Positions 43,350-53,608 of a stretch of 64,000 bases of DNA are shown one piece after another. The DNA lies in NCBI GenBank assembly GCA_023439505.1, contig JAEXNR010000007.1, forward strand, positions 248,001 to 312,000, read 5' to 3'. Source of the DNA: Bacillota bacterium (GTDB lineage Bacteria; Bacillota; Clostridia; Lachnospirales; Lachnospiraceae). The translations under genes were made by a program, and so were the position numbers. The first letter of the stretch is position 1. Every line of letters begins with the position of its first letter. The notes beneath the pieces were generated by a model. The model did no database searches, had not been told where the DNA came from, and saw nothing but the letters and a program-made list of their open reading frames with translations.

Positions 43350-44399
43350 ATGGCGGAACGTAATTATCACGATCAGGTTAATATAGAAAATGCAGAGAAG
43401 CTCCGTGAATTAATGAGAGGTCTGCCAAGATTCTGCGGTTATTTCTTTCGGGGAATCGAACCCACTACTTCATCTCGTACCAGAATCGCTTATGCTTATG
43501 ATCTGCATGTATTTTTTGAATTTCTTATTTCCACCAATCCGGCTTTAAAAAATACCCCAATTCCGGATATTAAGATAGAGCTACTGGATCAGATTAAGGC
43601 GATAGATATAGAAGAATATCTGGAGTACCTGTCCTATTACAGGTCGGAAGACAAAGAACGCTTAAACACCGAGAAGGGTAAGAAGCGCAAGCTCGTCTCC
43701 CTTCGCAGCTTCTACAGATATTTCTTTCAAAAGGAAATGATCCAGACAAATCCGGCTTCCCTGATCGCCGTACCAAAGTTACACGACAAAGAAATCGTTC
43801 GTCTGGAAATCGATGAAGTAGCCAAATTATTGGACGAAGTGGAAAACGGTGAAAGCATGACCCAGACCCAGCAACGCTATCATGCCAAGACAAAGCTCCG
43901 GGATCTGGCAATTATGACACTGCTTCTGGGAACCGGAATTCGTGTCTCTGAATGTGTGGGGCTTGATATCAATGATGTGGACTTTGATAATAATGGTATT
44001 AAGATCCGACGAAAAGGCGGTTATGAAGTCATCGTATATTTTGGAGAAGAGGTCAGGGATGCTTTGCTTGAATATTTAGGAGAACGTGGACAGATGGTGG
44101 CTGCGGACGGCAGTACCAATGCACTCTTTCTTTCGATGCAGCAAAAGCGATTGAATGTACGCTCCGTAGAAAATCTGGTAAAAAAATATTCCTCCATGGT
44201 GACGAAATTAAAGACTATCACGCCCCATAAACTTCGCAGCACCTATGGTACCAATCTGTACCGGGAAACCGGTGATATCTATCTGGTTGCCGATGTACTT
44301 GGACACCGGGATGTCAATACGACAAAGAAGCACTATGCCGCGATTGAAGACAGCCGCAGGCGAAGTGCTGCTAAGGTTGTTAAGTTGAGGGAGAAATAA
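43350..44399 (+). CDS. tyrosine recombinase (XerC/D-like integrase)
   Basis: Site-specific recombinase of 349 residues. N-terminal SAM-like DNA-binding domain (about 10-135) and catalytic domain (about 150-345) with the full set: R198 in GTGIRVSEC, H293 and R296 in TPHKLRST, H319 in LGHRDV and nucleophile Y329 in KKHYAAI. At 349 residues it is longer than XerC/XerD (about 300), with an extended N-terminus. It could be a chromosomal Xer-type protein, as is common in Lachnospiraceae, or the integrase of a decayed element; I see no attachment-site repeats, excisionase or relaxase. Start at 43350 with GGGAGG upstream. Confidence 0.9.
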   Translation: MAERNYHDQVNIENAEKLRELMRGLPRFCGYFFRGIEPTTSSRTRIAYAYDLHVFFEFLISTNPALKNTPIPDIKIELLDQIKAIDIEEYLEYLSYYRSEDKERLNTEKGKKRKLVSLRSFYRYFFQKEMIQTNPASLIAVPKLHDKEIVRLEIDEVAKLLDEVENGESMTQTQQRYHAKTKLRDLAIMTLLLGTGIRVSECVGLDINDVDFDNNGIKIRRKGGYEVIVYFGEEVRDALLEYLGERGQMVAADGSTNALFLSMQQKRLNVRSVENLVKKYSSMVTKLKTITPHKLRSTYGTNLYRETGDIYLVADVLGHRDVNTTKKHYAAIEDSRRRSAAKVVKLREK

Positions 44400-44454
44400 T
44401 GAGAAAGAAAAAAGAAAAGGCACAAAACCTAAGTGAATTATTTCTTCTGCCAAA

Positions 44455-45219
44455 TTAATGGTTGAGTAATCTTTTCGGAACTGTTCGCTTACTTAACGAA
44501 AGCGCCTTCGCGGGACAATGATGAATACAGCGATAGCAATTCTCACAGCTTTTTCTTGTAACTACAGGATAGTTATTTTCATCTTTTTTCAACGCATTGC
44601 GAGGGCAGTTTTCAATACAATTACCACATTTAACACACCTATCCCGATGAAGATATATCTTGAGAGTGATAAGTTGTCCTGCTAATTTATTAGGCGCATT
44701 CATAATACTGCTAAACCGAAAACGAGGAATATACCCTTGTAAATTATCGCTCTGCAATAACTTTAAGAACATCGTACAATCTAAAGTAATCTTTTTTTGC
44801 AGGTCTTTTTCAAATTCAAAAAATCTTTGAACGAATGGTACTATAAGTGAACCATCGCTTGCTGGACTACGATATTCCTTATCCATAATAGTGACAATAT
44901 TCTTCTTTCGTATTAGCTTCGCTAAAATGCGATTAGTATTACACGCCAATACAGTGCGTGTATTAAAAATAAATACTGGAATTCCCTTTTTGTGAGGGTA
45001 CATATTAAGTAAATAATCGGTAACGGTATGGGGGGGAGCAGCATGGTATACTGGCAACCCAATAACCAAAGCATCATAATTGTCCAAATTTAGAACAGCA
45101 CTTTCTTCCATTGAAAATTTATCTACTGTGCAACTTTGCGACAAAGAAATATACATATACTCTGCAACTTTTTTTGTTGCGCCAACCCCCGAAAAATATA
45201 ATATGAGTATTTTTTTCAT
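44455..45219 (-). CDS. EFR1-family flavodoxin/ferredoxin protein
   Basis: Protein of 254 residues that joins a flavodoxin-like domain (about 1-150: KKILILYFSGVGATKKVAEY for the FMN phosphate, ALVIGLPVYHAAPP) to two [4Fe-4S] clusters (CVKCGNCIENCP and CENCYRCIHHCP). EFR1 proteins are predicted electron carriers in anaerobes; partners unknown. Start at 45219 with AGGGGG upstream. It is convergent with the recombinase and downstream of the AlaRS-like gene after a 224-bp gap. Codon use looks more AT-rich than in the flanking operons. Confidence 0.9.
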   Translation of the reverse strand: MKKILILYFSGVGATKKVAEYMYISLSQSCTVDKFSMEESAVLNLDNYDALVIGLPVYHAAPPHTVTDYLLNMYPHKKGIPVFIFNTRTVLACNTNRILAKLIRKKNIVTIMDKEYRSPASDGSLIVPFVQRFFEFEKDLQKKITLDCTMFLKLLQSDNLQGYIPRFRFSSIMNAPNKLAGQLITLKIYLHRDRCVKCGNCIENCPRNALKKDENNYPVVTRKSCENCYRCIHHCPAKALSLSKRTVPKRLLNH

Positions 45220-45443
45220 AGGCAACCCCCTTATAGTAAGATTGCGTTTCAGAAGATTTTGAAGCTATTATCAAGAAAATCCTGTGTAGTTATGTCCCTA
45301 GAAGCTACATAGGAAGGTTTGTATACAAAATCAACCAAACAAAAGCATTCGTTTTTATTTACATTTTAAATTACAATTTAAGTAATATCAATATAATTAT
45401 CTATTTTTTACCAAATGTTTCGCCTGGCCGGAGCTTCAGAAAT

Positions 45444-47231
45444 TCATTCAAAAAGAAAGTGCGGTAAAATTTTTGCCTTAATTCTTCTGACACCAGCCGA
45501 TGAAGATTCTTCCTTTAGTATTACAAATTGACCCAATTCGCTTGTATTGGAAGCATGAGGTCCCCCACAAATTTCTTTGGAATAACCTTGAATCGTATAA
45601 ACCTTAACTCTGTCACCATACTTATTGTCAAAGATTCCGATCGCATCGGAAGCTCTAGCCTCATCTATCGTCATCTCCTCACAAATCACATCAATATGAT
45701 GATCAATTGCTTCATTTACAATTCTGGCGACTTCATTTAGCTCATCTTCCGTTAGCTTACGATCAAATGAAAAGTCAAATCGTAATCTTTCTTCTGTTAT
45801 ATTACTGCCTCTTTGAAATACATCTTCACCCAGTACCTTTCTTAATGCGCCGTTCAGCAGATGCGTAGCTGTATGAAGCCGTGTTGTTTGAATACTGGAA
45901 TCTGCCAGACCGCCTTTAAATTTACCCTCAGCACCTTTTCTTGATTTCTCCTGATGCTCTTTGAATCTTTCCTCAAAACCGACAATGTCTACTTTAACTC
46001 CGCGCTCGTCAGCTAATTCCATGGTAAATTCAATAGGAAACCCAAAGGTATCATATAATTTAAATGCCAGCTCCCCATTTAGTAACTCATCTTTTTGAAG
46101 CATCGCAAAGTATCGTTCTGCCTTTTTCAAACCGGAGTCAAGTGTATTTTTGAATAGGCAAGACTCCTTTTCTATTTGATCCAAAATAAATTTTTGATTT
46201 TCACCCAACTCGTTATACACCTCCTTATATTGGTTTATGATTACACTTACCAAATCAGAAAGTGTATTTTCAGGAGAATCATACTTCTTGATTAATCTTA
46301 TAGCTCGCCTAATCAATCTTCTTAAAATGTATCCCTGTTCAGAATTTGAAGGTGCAATATGTTTTCGGTCACCAAGTATAAATGTTATAGCTCTGGAATG
46401 CTCACATATGATGCGAAAATCCCTTTTCGTTTCCTCTGAATATGGAGTATCAGTTAAACTTTCCAACTGATTCATGACAGGGATAAATAACTCTGTATCA
46501 TATACATTATCCTTACCATTTATAATTGTCAGAACTCTTTCCATACCCATTCCGGTATCCACATTTTTATTTTCCAGTGGTTCAAAAGTACCATCTCTAT
46601 TTTTGTTATATTCCATGAAAACATTGTTCCATATCTCAACGTATTTGCCGCAATGACAGGCCGGCCCGCACATGTCCCCACATGGCTCCTTACCCATATC
46701 ATAGAATATCTCAGTATCCGGACCACATGGCCCTGTCACACCTGCCGGTCCCCACCAGTTTTCCTCTCTATCATAATAAAATATCTGACAATCTGCCAAT
46801 CCCTTAGAATTCCATATCTTAGCCGTCTCCTCATCTCGTTCAAACATTACATCACCGCTAAATACAGTAACAGCAAGACGTTCCATCGGAATATTCAGAA
46901 CAGTTGTCAAAAATTCAAAACTGAGCGAAATAGACTCTTTTTTAAAATAATCTCCCAGCGACCAATTTCCTAACATCTCAAAGAAAGTAAGATGTGTGTC
47001 GTCTCCAACCTCATCAATATCACATGTTCTTATACATTTTTGAATGTTAGTGAGACATTTTCCTTGCGGGTGGCTTTCACCCAACAAGTATGGAACCAAT
47101 GGATGCATACCCGCAGTAGTAAACAGTACCGTCGGATCGTTGTCTGGGAGCAATGAAGCTGAGGCGATTTCACAATGTCCTCTCTTCTTAAAAAATTCAA
47201 CATGCATTCTCCTTAATTCTTGTGCTGTCAT
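45444..47231 (-). CDS. short alanyl-tRNA synthetase paralogue (lacks C-Ala domain)
   Basis: Class II alanyl-tRNA synthetase-like protein of 595 residues. The catalytic domain has LFTTAGMHPLVPYLLG and GNWSLGDYFKKE and GMGMERV; the editing domain has zinc ligands in HTATHLLN and ICGGPHASNT. It stops at SSSAGVRRIKAKILPHFLFE, exactly at the end of the editing domain, so the C-terminal DHHA1/C-Ala region of normal AlaRS (about 875 residues) is missing. Translation signals are intact (GAGGAG before ATG 47231) and a complete T-box precedes it, so it looks functional. A housekeeping alaS presumably exists elsewhere. Possible roles: charging or proofreading under alanine stress, or an amino-acid-transfer function. 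Confidence 0.92.
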   Translation of the reverse strand: MTAQELRRMHVEFFKKRGHCEIASASLLPDNDPTVLFTTAGMHPLVPYLLGESHPQGKCLTNIQKCIRTCDIDEVGDDTHLTFFEMLGNWSLGDYFKKESISLSFEFLTTVLNIPMERLAVTVFSGDVMFERDEETAKIWNSKGLADCQIFYYDREENWWGPAGVTGPCGPDTEIFYDMGKEPCGDMCGPACHCGKYVEIWNNVFMEYNKNRDGTFEPLENKNVDTGMGMERVLTIINGKDNVYDTELFIPVMNQLESLTDTPYSEETKRDFRIICEHSRAITFILGDRKHIAPSNSEQGYILRRLIRRAIRLIKKYDSPENTLSDLVSVIINQYKEVYNELGENQKFILDQIEKESCLFKNTLDSGLKKAERYFAMLQKDELLNGELAFKLYDTFGFPIEFTMELADERGVKVDIVGFEERFKEHQEKSRKGAEGKFKGGLADSSIQTTRLHTATHLLNGALRKVLGEDVFQRGSNITEERLRFDFSFDRKLTEDELNEVARIVNEAIDHHIDVICEEMTIDEARASDAIGIFDNKYGDRVKVYTIQGYSKEICGGPHASNTSELGQFVILKEESSSAGVRRIKAKILPHFLFE

Positions 47232-47264
47232 TGTAAAACTCCTCTCTTGATCATTTTTTGTATT

Positions 47265-47578
47265 AAAAAAGCCCCAAGCTGAATAAATTCAGCTTAGGGC
47301 GAACTCTTATGTCCGTGTTACCACCTAATTTCAAGTGAAAACTTGCACTCTTTTAGTACGGGGCAATGAACTACATTGCCTGATACCAGTTTCCTTTTAA
47401 CGGCGGAATCCCCGATGAAGTCTACTAAGATTTCTCTGTTCGATTCATGGCTCCAAGACTGCTTCCATGTTATCTTTGTAAAGATTCGCACCACCATCTT
47501 CTCTCTGTGACTCTAATAACATTTACTATTTCTCTTCATAGCCTTTGCTTGTAAAATTAAGTGTAGAATACCACCATT
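47265..47578 (-). promoter_or_regulatory. T-box leader riboswitch controlling the AlaRS paralogue
   Basis: On the minus strand: an AGAGAG-type stem I region with a candidate specifier GCC (47451-47449, in GGAGCCATGA, an alanine codon followed by A), the T-box sequence AGGTGGTAACACGG (about 47327-47314), then the terminator stem CCCTAAGCTGAAT...ATTCAGCTTGGGG and TTTTTT (47300-47265). Uncharged tRNA-Ala should stabilise the antiterminator and switch the gene on. Confidence 0.93.
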
Positions 47579-47593
47579 TATTTTACTTGTCAA
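47565..47593 (-). promoter_or_regulatory. promoter of the T-box transcript
   Basis: Minus strand TTGACA (47593-47588), 17 bp, TATTCT (47570-47565), directly before the T-box leader. Confidence 0.88.
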
Positions 47594-47710
47594 ATATTTT
47601 TACCAAAAGTTTTCAAAGTTTTTAAAGGAACGCCGATGAGAAAACGGGTAGCTAATTATAATAATTCCTAATTACAATTGTATTAAATGATGCCCCGACT
47701 CCAATGTAGA

Positions 47711-48082
47711 TTAATCAGCATCTCCAATTTCCAGAATATGCCCGTCCGGATCGTAGATCCGTATTACCTTCTCTCCCCAATCCATCTGCTTGATCTCATG
47801 GATAAAGACGACCTTATTCTCTTTCAGTCTAGCGCTTACATGTTCCAGCTCTGATGTCGTCAGATAAAAGTCCACATTATCGTGACCCATCTTTTCACCA
47901 TGATAAGGTTTATTTATGTAGTCATAGAATAAATCTGCCCTATGAATTGCAAAATCGTTTTGGAACAGAACAAAAACATCAAAGTCCCGTATAATAGAAA
48001 GTCCTAAGATATCCTTATAAAAATGCTTTGACTCCTCTATATCTCTCACTAATGCTATGCTGTGTCTAAATCTGATCCCCAT
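47711..48082 (-). CDS. VOC-family (glyoxalase/bleomycin-resistance) protein
   Basis: Protein of 123 residues with the betaalphabetabetabeta fold pattern of VOC metalloenzymes: FRHSIALVRDIEESKHFYKD, LGLSIIRDFDVFVLFQ, and YDPDGHILEIGDAD with the terminal metal-binding Glu. Members bind a divalent metal or a drug; substrate unknown. Start at 48082 behind GGAGGGG. It stands alone between the T-box gene and the mannoside operon. Confidence 0.88.
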   Translation of the reverse strand: MGIRFRHSIALVRDIEESKHFYKDILGLSIIRDFDVFVLFQNDFAIHRADLFYDYINKPYHGEKMGHDNVDFYLTTSELEHVSARLKENKVVFIHEIKQMDWGEKVIRIYDPDGHILEIGDAD

Positions 48083-48296
48083 TAAAACCCCTCCCTGCAA
48101 AATATCTATCAAACATCCCTTATCTTATGTAATAATTATACTATTTTTATTTTCATTTACAAGAATAAAAGCTGAGGCTATTGTCCTCTTAATATTAAGC
48201 AAATAGACCTATAACAATAAAAAGTAAATTTATAGCTCCATAAATACTTTGTAATGTTTTGGTGATAATAGCACAGCTGAGTTTGGAAGAACCGCT

Positions 48297-49889
48297 CTAT
48301 TCCTTGTTTCGATATTCCAGCGGGGTAATTCCTAATGTCTTCTTGAATACCCTGTAAAAATATTGTGTATCTTCATAGCCCACAATCTGCGCGATTTCAT
48401 GAATTGTGCTCTGTGTATTTCTTAGTAAGTCGCAAGCTTTTTCAATGCGGGTATCTTTAAGATAGTTCGTTAAAGTGATGCCCGTCTCCTGTTTAAAAAC
48501 TGTCGAGAAATAATTAGGATTCACAGAAAAATGACTAGCCAGGTCTTTTACCGTGATCTCTTTCACATAATTTCTATTGATATATTCTTTTGCTTTTCCT
48601 ATAATCTCACGGCAATTAACGTTTGTGTTCTTATCTTCCTTAAGAATTTGTGTCACAGTGTGATACAGATAATCAACGATCTGCTGGGGATGATCCGAAC
48701 GCTCGATTATTTCATCAGTAAGCAGGCGTTGAATAGCAAGACTGCTATCGGTATCCTCCATAATACTGAAATTTTTCAGAATAATACGAATAATTTCATA
48801 ATAGATGCTCTTAATGTACTCCGCTTTACGATTACGAAGATTCTCATAGGAAAAAATATCCTGTAATATAATTTTTATGTTCTTATAGTCCCCTAATGTA
48901 ATATGTCTCTCCAATAGCCGCAATTGATGCTCTGCCAGTTCAAATTTAGTATTATAATCAATCCTGTCATAACTGAATATCCTGCTGTTGTTTATCAGCC
49001 TCATATTAAACGCCGACATCGCCTGTTTGTAGATTTCCTGCGATATTTCATTACAGACGCCACTGATAGCAATGGTAACAGAGATGGCAACATATTTAAT
49101 AATCTTACCATACAGGTCATATGCAAAAGTTTTGCACAAACGTTGAAGTTCTTCTGCATACGGATGCGCAATAACAATCATAACCTGTGTTACATCCTTA
49201 AGATTATCCATTACCACAAAATTATTACCCTGTCGCATTTCATCGGCAATATTTTTGATTGCATATTTGATCAGTCCAATATCCTCATATTTGAAGGCCG
49301 AGTCGGAATAGCTGGAGCTGTCAACGTGAATAAGCAGCAGCATATAATGGTGCTCTTTATCCTCACCCATAGGACAAAACCGCACAGGTTCATCGATTCC
49401 GCCGGCCTCATTTCTGCTATGAAAGACCTTGTTGACAGCACGTTCCAGAACCAGTGTTTCATTGCTCTCTTCCAGGCGTTTCTTTCTTGTTTCCATTTGA
49501 TTAATTTCTTTTTGCTTTTCAATATTCACTATAACATGTTTCATTGCTTTTGCGAGATCCTCTTCCGGCACCGGCTTCAGCAAATAACTGCCAACCCCCA
49601 TATTCAATGCCTGCTCCGCATATTGGAACTCCGCATAGCCGCTGATAATAATAACTTGTACTTCATCATATTCCTTTTTAATCTCCCGAATCAAATCAAT
49701 TCCGCTCATCTCCGGAAGACGAATGTCTGTGATCACGATATCCGGCCGATTTTCCTTTATAAAAACAAGTGCTGTTTCCGCATCCTCTGATTCATTGATC
49801 CAGTCAAATTGAAATCCCTGGTTTATCAGCTTAGATACAATTCCTTTTCTGATCCATTGTTCATCATCAATCACTAATACTTTGTACAT
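48297..49889 (-). CDS. YesN-type AraC response regulator of the mannoside island
   Basis: Response regulator of 530 residues: receiver (1-125) with D55 in VITDIRLPEMSG and K in YLLKPVPEED, a long middle region (about 130-425), and an AraC helix-turn-helix pair at about 430-530 (VKDLASHFSVNPNYFSTVFK, IHEIAQIVGYEDTQYFYRVF). Its start overlaps the kinase stop by 23 bp, so it is translationally coupled. It is the last gene of the six-gene minus-strand operon. It probably activates the divergent mannosidase promoters at 58530-58781. Confidence 0.95.
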   Translation of the reverse strand: MYKVLVIDDEQWIRKGIVSKLINQGFQFDWINESEDAETALVFIKENRPDIVITDIRLPEMSGIDLIREIKKEYDEVQVIIISGYAEFQYAEQALNMGVGSYLLKPVPEEDLAKAMKHVIVNIEKQKEINQMETRKKRLEESNETLVLERAVNKVFHSRNEAGGIDEPVRFCPMGEDKEHHYMLLLIHVDSSSYSDSAFKYEDIGLIKYAIKNIADEMRQGNNFVVMDNLKDVTQVMIVIAHPYAEELQRLCKTFAYDLYGKIIKYVAISVTIAISGVCNEISQEIYKQAMSAFNMRLINNSRIFSYDRIDYNTKFELAEHQLRLLERHITLGDYKNIKIILQDIFSYENLRNRKAEYIKSIYYEIIRIILKNFSIMEDTDSSLAIQRLLTDEIIERSDHPQQIVDYLYHTVTQILKEDKNTNVNCREIIGKAKEYINRNYVKEITVKDLASHFSVNPNYFSTVFKQETGITLTNYLKDTRIEKACDLLRNTQSTIHEIAQIVGYEDTQYFYRVFKKTLGITPLEYRNKE

Positions 49890-51708
49890 TTTTTCCCTCC
49901 ATCCGACTATTTAGCGGCAATATAATGCGAACTTGGGTACCTGCTGATGGTTTGCTGCGGATCTGCAGGCCATACTGTTCTCCAAACATTAGCTTAATAC
50001 GTGTATTAACATTTTTGACTCCGATGCTTCTATGCTCCTCGTGTAAATTAGTTTTTATTTTATTGATATATTCATTTAAATCATTCACCTGCGTTTCACT
50101 CATTCCCACTCCATCGTCATAAATATCAATGATAAGATTACTTTCTACGGCAGATGCAGATATTTCAATACAACCCTGCCGCTTATTTCCCGCAAAGCCA
50201 TGAATAATTGAGTTTTCAACAATAGGCTGCAGGATAAAACGCGGAATCTTACATTTTTTCAAGTCATCGGATATCTCAATGATCGGGGTTATGGTATCAC
50301 CAAACCGGACATTCTGTATATAAAAATAATTCATTACGTGCTGTATTTCTTCATTCAGTGTAACCAGTTCCGTTCCGCTTTTGTTAATACTATAACGGAA
50401 CATCATACCCAGTTTTTCGCTGACTTTGCTAATATCGGAGCATCCCTTAACGGATGCCATACCGCTGATGGACTCCAACGTATTATACAAGAAATGAGGA
50501 TTAATCTGAAGCTGTAAGGCCTTTAATTCTGCTTCCTGCATGGCGATCCATTGAATATAGTTCTTGTCAATCTGCTCATTCAAGCTTAGGATCATATGAT
50601 TAAATGCGGCGTCAATTGTTCCGATTTCATCATTGCCATGGATTACATCCTCGACAATCAAATCCCCTTTCCCTAAATTTCTTATCTTCCTGATCAGTTG
50701 GTTGGTTCTCCTGGAATAAGCAGTTGTGAATAAGAAGGTCAGTAATATCATAAATGCCAGCATCATCAACAATATCATAAAAATAAATACATAGGTATCA
50801 TTAAACTTCTGATCCAATTTGTTGTTCTGAAACATAAGACATACCTTCCAATTACAGCTGTTATTCTGATCAACAACAGCAATGCGGTTATTATATTTTG
50901 AACTTAATATGATATGTCCGGACTGTACTTTGGATTGTTGAAGCGTACCTGCCAGTTCTTCCTCAGGAAATTCCTGGGTTGAATTCGTGTAGATTATCTT
51001 ATCCTGCGAATCCAGAACAAACAAATCATACGATTCCATAGCGGAGCTCTTCTGAGTTACGCCAAAAAACTCCTGTGCCAGCAAATCAATTTTAATCAAT
51101 CCCAATTCCTGTGTATACGTATTCCCATTCAAATTAGGTATAAACTTTACAAATGATACCAAGTCAATATTTAATGCCTCTATTTTACGCTGATAATAAT
51201 AAAAAGGCTTTCTTTGTCGAAAGGTCTCGATAAACCAATCTTCCTCCTCCACCTGTTTATAGTTACTCAGGTGCATACCGTCTCTTGGAAAGTTATCACC
51301 TTTTGCATAAAGCATGATGCTGTAAATCTCCTGTGGATTTTTTGCATAGATCAAATTATCGATTTCACGATAGAATAATCTCCAGACATCAATCGTATCC
51401 CTCATACTATATTCATCCTGCTTCGAAAACACATTCTGCAGCGTGCCATTGACCACAATCGAATCAATTAAGTTATTGTAGATATTGATTTTATTTTCCA
51501 GATTGGATCCATACTGAGATGCTACCAGTTCATAGGAGGAGGCTACTTCATTACGCATAATCTGCCTAAAACGACTATAGAACAATAGGGACATCAATAT
51601 CAGCGGAATCAGACTAAGGACAAAGGACGAAAACATAAATTTACGGACTATCGGAGTGTCCTGATATAGAGACAATATCATTCTTTTGATTGCTTTCATG
51701 GTTTTCAT
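49867..51708 (-). CDS. YesM-type sensor histidine kinase of the mannoside island
   Basis: Sensor kinase of 613 residues. Helices at about 25-47 and 304-330 bound a large extracytoplasmic sensor (dCache-like); HAMP about 331-385; phosphorylated H405 in LQINPHFLYNTLES; ATPase N-box LQPIVENSIIHGFAG and G-box DDGVGMS. Pairs with the downstream YesN regulator. Ligand likely an alpha-mannoside, possibly through the binding protein encoded just upstream (125-bp gap). Start at 51708; the GAGGTG site is close to it. Confidence 0.94.
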   Translation of the reverse strand: MKTMKAIKRMILSLYQDTPIVRKFMFSSFVLSLIPLILMSLLFYSRFRQIMRNEVASSYELVASQYGSNLENKINIYNNLIDSIVVNGTLQNVFSKQDEYSMRDTIDVWRLFYREIDNLIYAKNPQEIYSIMLYAKGDNFPRDGMHLSNYKQVEEEDWFIETFRQRKPFYYYQRKIEALNIDLVSFVKFIPNLNGNTYTQELGLIKIDLLAQEFFGVTQKSSAMESYDLFVLDSQDKIIYTNSTQEFPEEELAGTLQQSKVQSGHIILSSKYNNRIAVVDQNNSCNWKVCLMFQNNKLDQKFNDTYVFIFMILLMMLAFMILLTFLFTTAYSRRTNQLIRKIRNLGKGDLIVEDVIHGNDEIGTIDAAFNHMILSLNEQIDKNYIQWIAMQEAELKALQLQINPHFLYNTLESISGMASVKGCSDISKVSEKLGMMFRYSINKSGTELVTLNEEIQHVMNYFYIQNVRFGDTITPIIEISDDLKKCKIPRFILQPIVENSIIHGFAGNKRQGCIEISASAVESNLIIDIYDDGVGMSETQVNDLNEYINKIKTNLHEEHRSIGVKNVNTRIKLMFGEQYGLQIRSKPSAGTQVRIILPLNSRMEGKNVQSISD

Positions 51709-51833
51709 GTCACCTCACGAGTAATGGTTCAACTGGCAGCACTATAAAGTTTAGCACAGAAAGGCTACCAACGTCTAGTTTGGTAACCATTTCTGCCCAT
51801 ATACTTTAAATAAAATATTCTATCTCAACTATA

Positions 51834-53552
51834 TTAATAAATATAATCCGCGTATTCCGGTTTCTGCATTTCCTGTGTTACCCATTCCTCATATTCTGTA
51901 ATACCTCCATCCCGAAGCTGCTTGCGGAAATCCTCAAGGATTTTTAATGCTTCCTCATCAGAATCTGCAAAATATGCACGCTCAGTGGCATCCCGGTACG
52001 CATTCCAGTCGATCAGAGAACTAATCTCATCCTTTTTCGGATAATTATTTGTCACATCTTTAATGGTGTATCCTGACAAAAACTCTATCTGACGCACGGA
52101 TTTCGCCTGTTCATACCATACATCCGGGTTATCTGCATCACCGGGCTGCAGTTCGCCAAATGCGCTTAATCTCTTGTCCAGGCAAATCATGTCTGTGAAC
52201 GTAGTTCTGATGCCCATCTCCTGGAGTTCCTTCGGATTTTCCTTATATTTATCAAGCCACTCCTGTTTCATTCTGGGTTTTCCATCTACCATTTCATATT
52301 GCTCACCCTCAACACCGTAATAGGCAAGGAGCTGGCCTTCCTCTGAATTAATATAATTCAGGACTTTAATTGCAGCCTCCGGATTCTTGCATGTACTTGG
52401 AAGGAACATTACCGGCGTACCGTTACGATCCGGCATCTCTACTACCGTCTTTTTACCGTCTGACCAGGGCAGCGGTCCTATGGCGATATACTGCATTTCA
52501 GGATTGGTCTTATAAAGTGTGGAATTCATAAAATCTCTGATATGAAAATAATGGTTGCCGACGATTGCCACACGGCCTGTTGCCATCTTTTCCTTCCCCT
52601 GTGTATCGGATTGGCGTAAACACTCCGGATCAAATAATTTCTCTGATATCAGCTTTCTCATATACAGTACGCGTTCATCTACTGCCGGATTATTCGCACG
52701 ATATACGAACTTGCCGTCAATATAGTCAAATTCTTCTCTGCGGTCCTGACGGAAAGGTCGCCAGAACTCTACATAATCCCAACCGTCTCCCCATGCACCG
52801 GCAGGAATAACATCCTTCCCATTGATATCTTTAAATCCACCCTCTTTAATCTTCTTCATTAAGTCATAAAGGGCATCTGCGGAAGTTATACTTGCCGGAT
52901 CAATATTTAAAGCATCCAGGATATCCTTTCTGCAATACAGTCCACCACCCCAGTTCAGTACATCTTCATTGGTAGCAGGTGCCTGTTGGGGAAGGACATA
53001 CTGCTTTCCTTCAAATTCAGGATCATTCACATCATTTTCCTTATATCCAACGGCAATACCGGTTGTAAGTGCAGATTTCAGATTTTCACCGTATTGTTCT
53101 ATCAATGGATTAAGATCTAAGAGCAGTCCTTCCTTGGCAGCCTTTTTAATGGCCACTGTTTCAGCATTAGTACCACCCCAATATGGTGCATTCACAATAT
53201 CCGGCATATTTCCGGAAGCAAACATCAGGTTCAGGCGTTCTACTTCACTCGTAGTGATATACTCAATTTCAAGAGACACTCCTGTCGCTTCTTTAATCTT
53301 CTGAGCCACCAGATTATTCACCGAATCTGACATACCGTTACCTGATGCACCGTTCCAGCACATCAGAAACTTAAGTGTAACATCTTCCTTTTGTCCGGCA
53401 TCCGTCGAAGTACCTGCGTTACTCTGTGTTTGTCCGGATTTACCTCCATCCTGTGACGTCTTACTTTCCTTGCTCTGACAACCCGATACTGTGGATACCA
53501 GGAAAATCATAACCAGTAATAATCCAGTTAATTGCCTAACTCTCTTTTTCAT
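51834..53552 (-). CDS. LplA/YtcQ-type sugar-binding lipoprotein
   Basis: Large CUT1 binding protein of 572 residues. Lipobox VSGC (C26), Ser/Gly/Thr linker to about residue 55, then the SBP fold (DVTLKFLMCWNGASGNGMSD, MPDIVNAPYWGGTNAE, AIKVLNYINSEEGQLLAYYG). This size class handles complex oligosaccharides in Firmicutes. It serves the two permeases directly upstream; context (three alpha-mannosidases) points to manno-oligosaccharides or N-glycan fragments. No ATPase gene is present, as usual where a shared MsmX/MsmK-type ATPase is used. Confidence 0.94.
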   Translation of the reverse strand: MKKRVRQLTGLLLVMIFLVSTVSGCQSKESKTSQDGGKSGQTQSNAGTSTDAGQKEDVTLKFLMCWNGASGNGMSDSVNNLVAQKIKEATGVSLEIEYITTSEVERLNLMFASGNMPDIVNAPYWGGTNAETVAIKKAAKEGLLLDLNPLIEQYGENLKSALTTGIAVGYKENDVNDPEFEGKQYVLPQQAPATNEDVLNWGGGLYCRKDILDALNIDPASITSADALYDLMKKIKEGGFKDINGKDVIPAGAWGDGWDYVEFWRPFRQDRREEFDYIDGKFVYRANNPAVDERVLYMRKLISEKLFDPECLRQSDTQGKEKMATGRVAIVGNHYFHIRDFMNSTLYKTNPEMQYIAIGPLPWSDGKKTVVEMPDRNGTPVMFLPSTCKNPEAAIKVLNYINSEEGQLLAYYGVEGEQYEMVDGKPRMKQEWLDKYKENPKELQEMGIRTTFTDMICLDKRLSAFGELQPGDADNPDVWYEQAKSVRQIEFLSGYTIKDVTNNYPKKDEISSLIDWNAYRDATERAYFADSDEEALKILEDFRKQLRDGGITEYEEWVTQEMQKPEYADYIY

Positions 53553-53608
53553 ACCTTTTCCTCCTATAATTTATTATAATTGCCTTTGGGGCGATTATAC
53601 AATACCAA

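Noticed and set aside
43350..48112. Integrative element bounded by attachment sites
   Set aside because: A recombinase and AT-richer genes are present, but I find no direct repeats, tRNA target, excisionase or mobilisation genes.
48924..49790. Long plus-strand open frame (288 codons)
   Set aside because: Fully antisense to the response regulator gene; composition is the mirror of its codons and there is no ribosome site.
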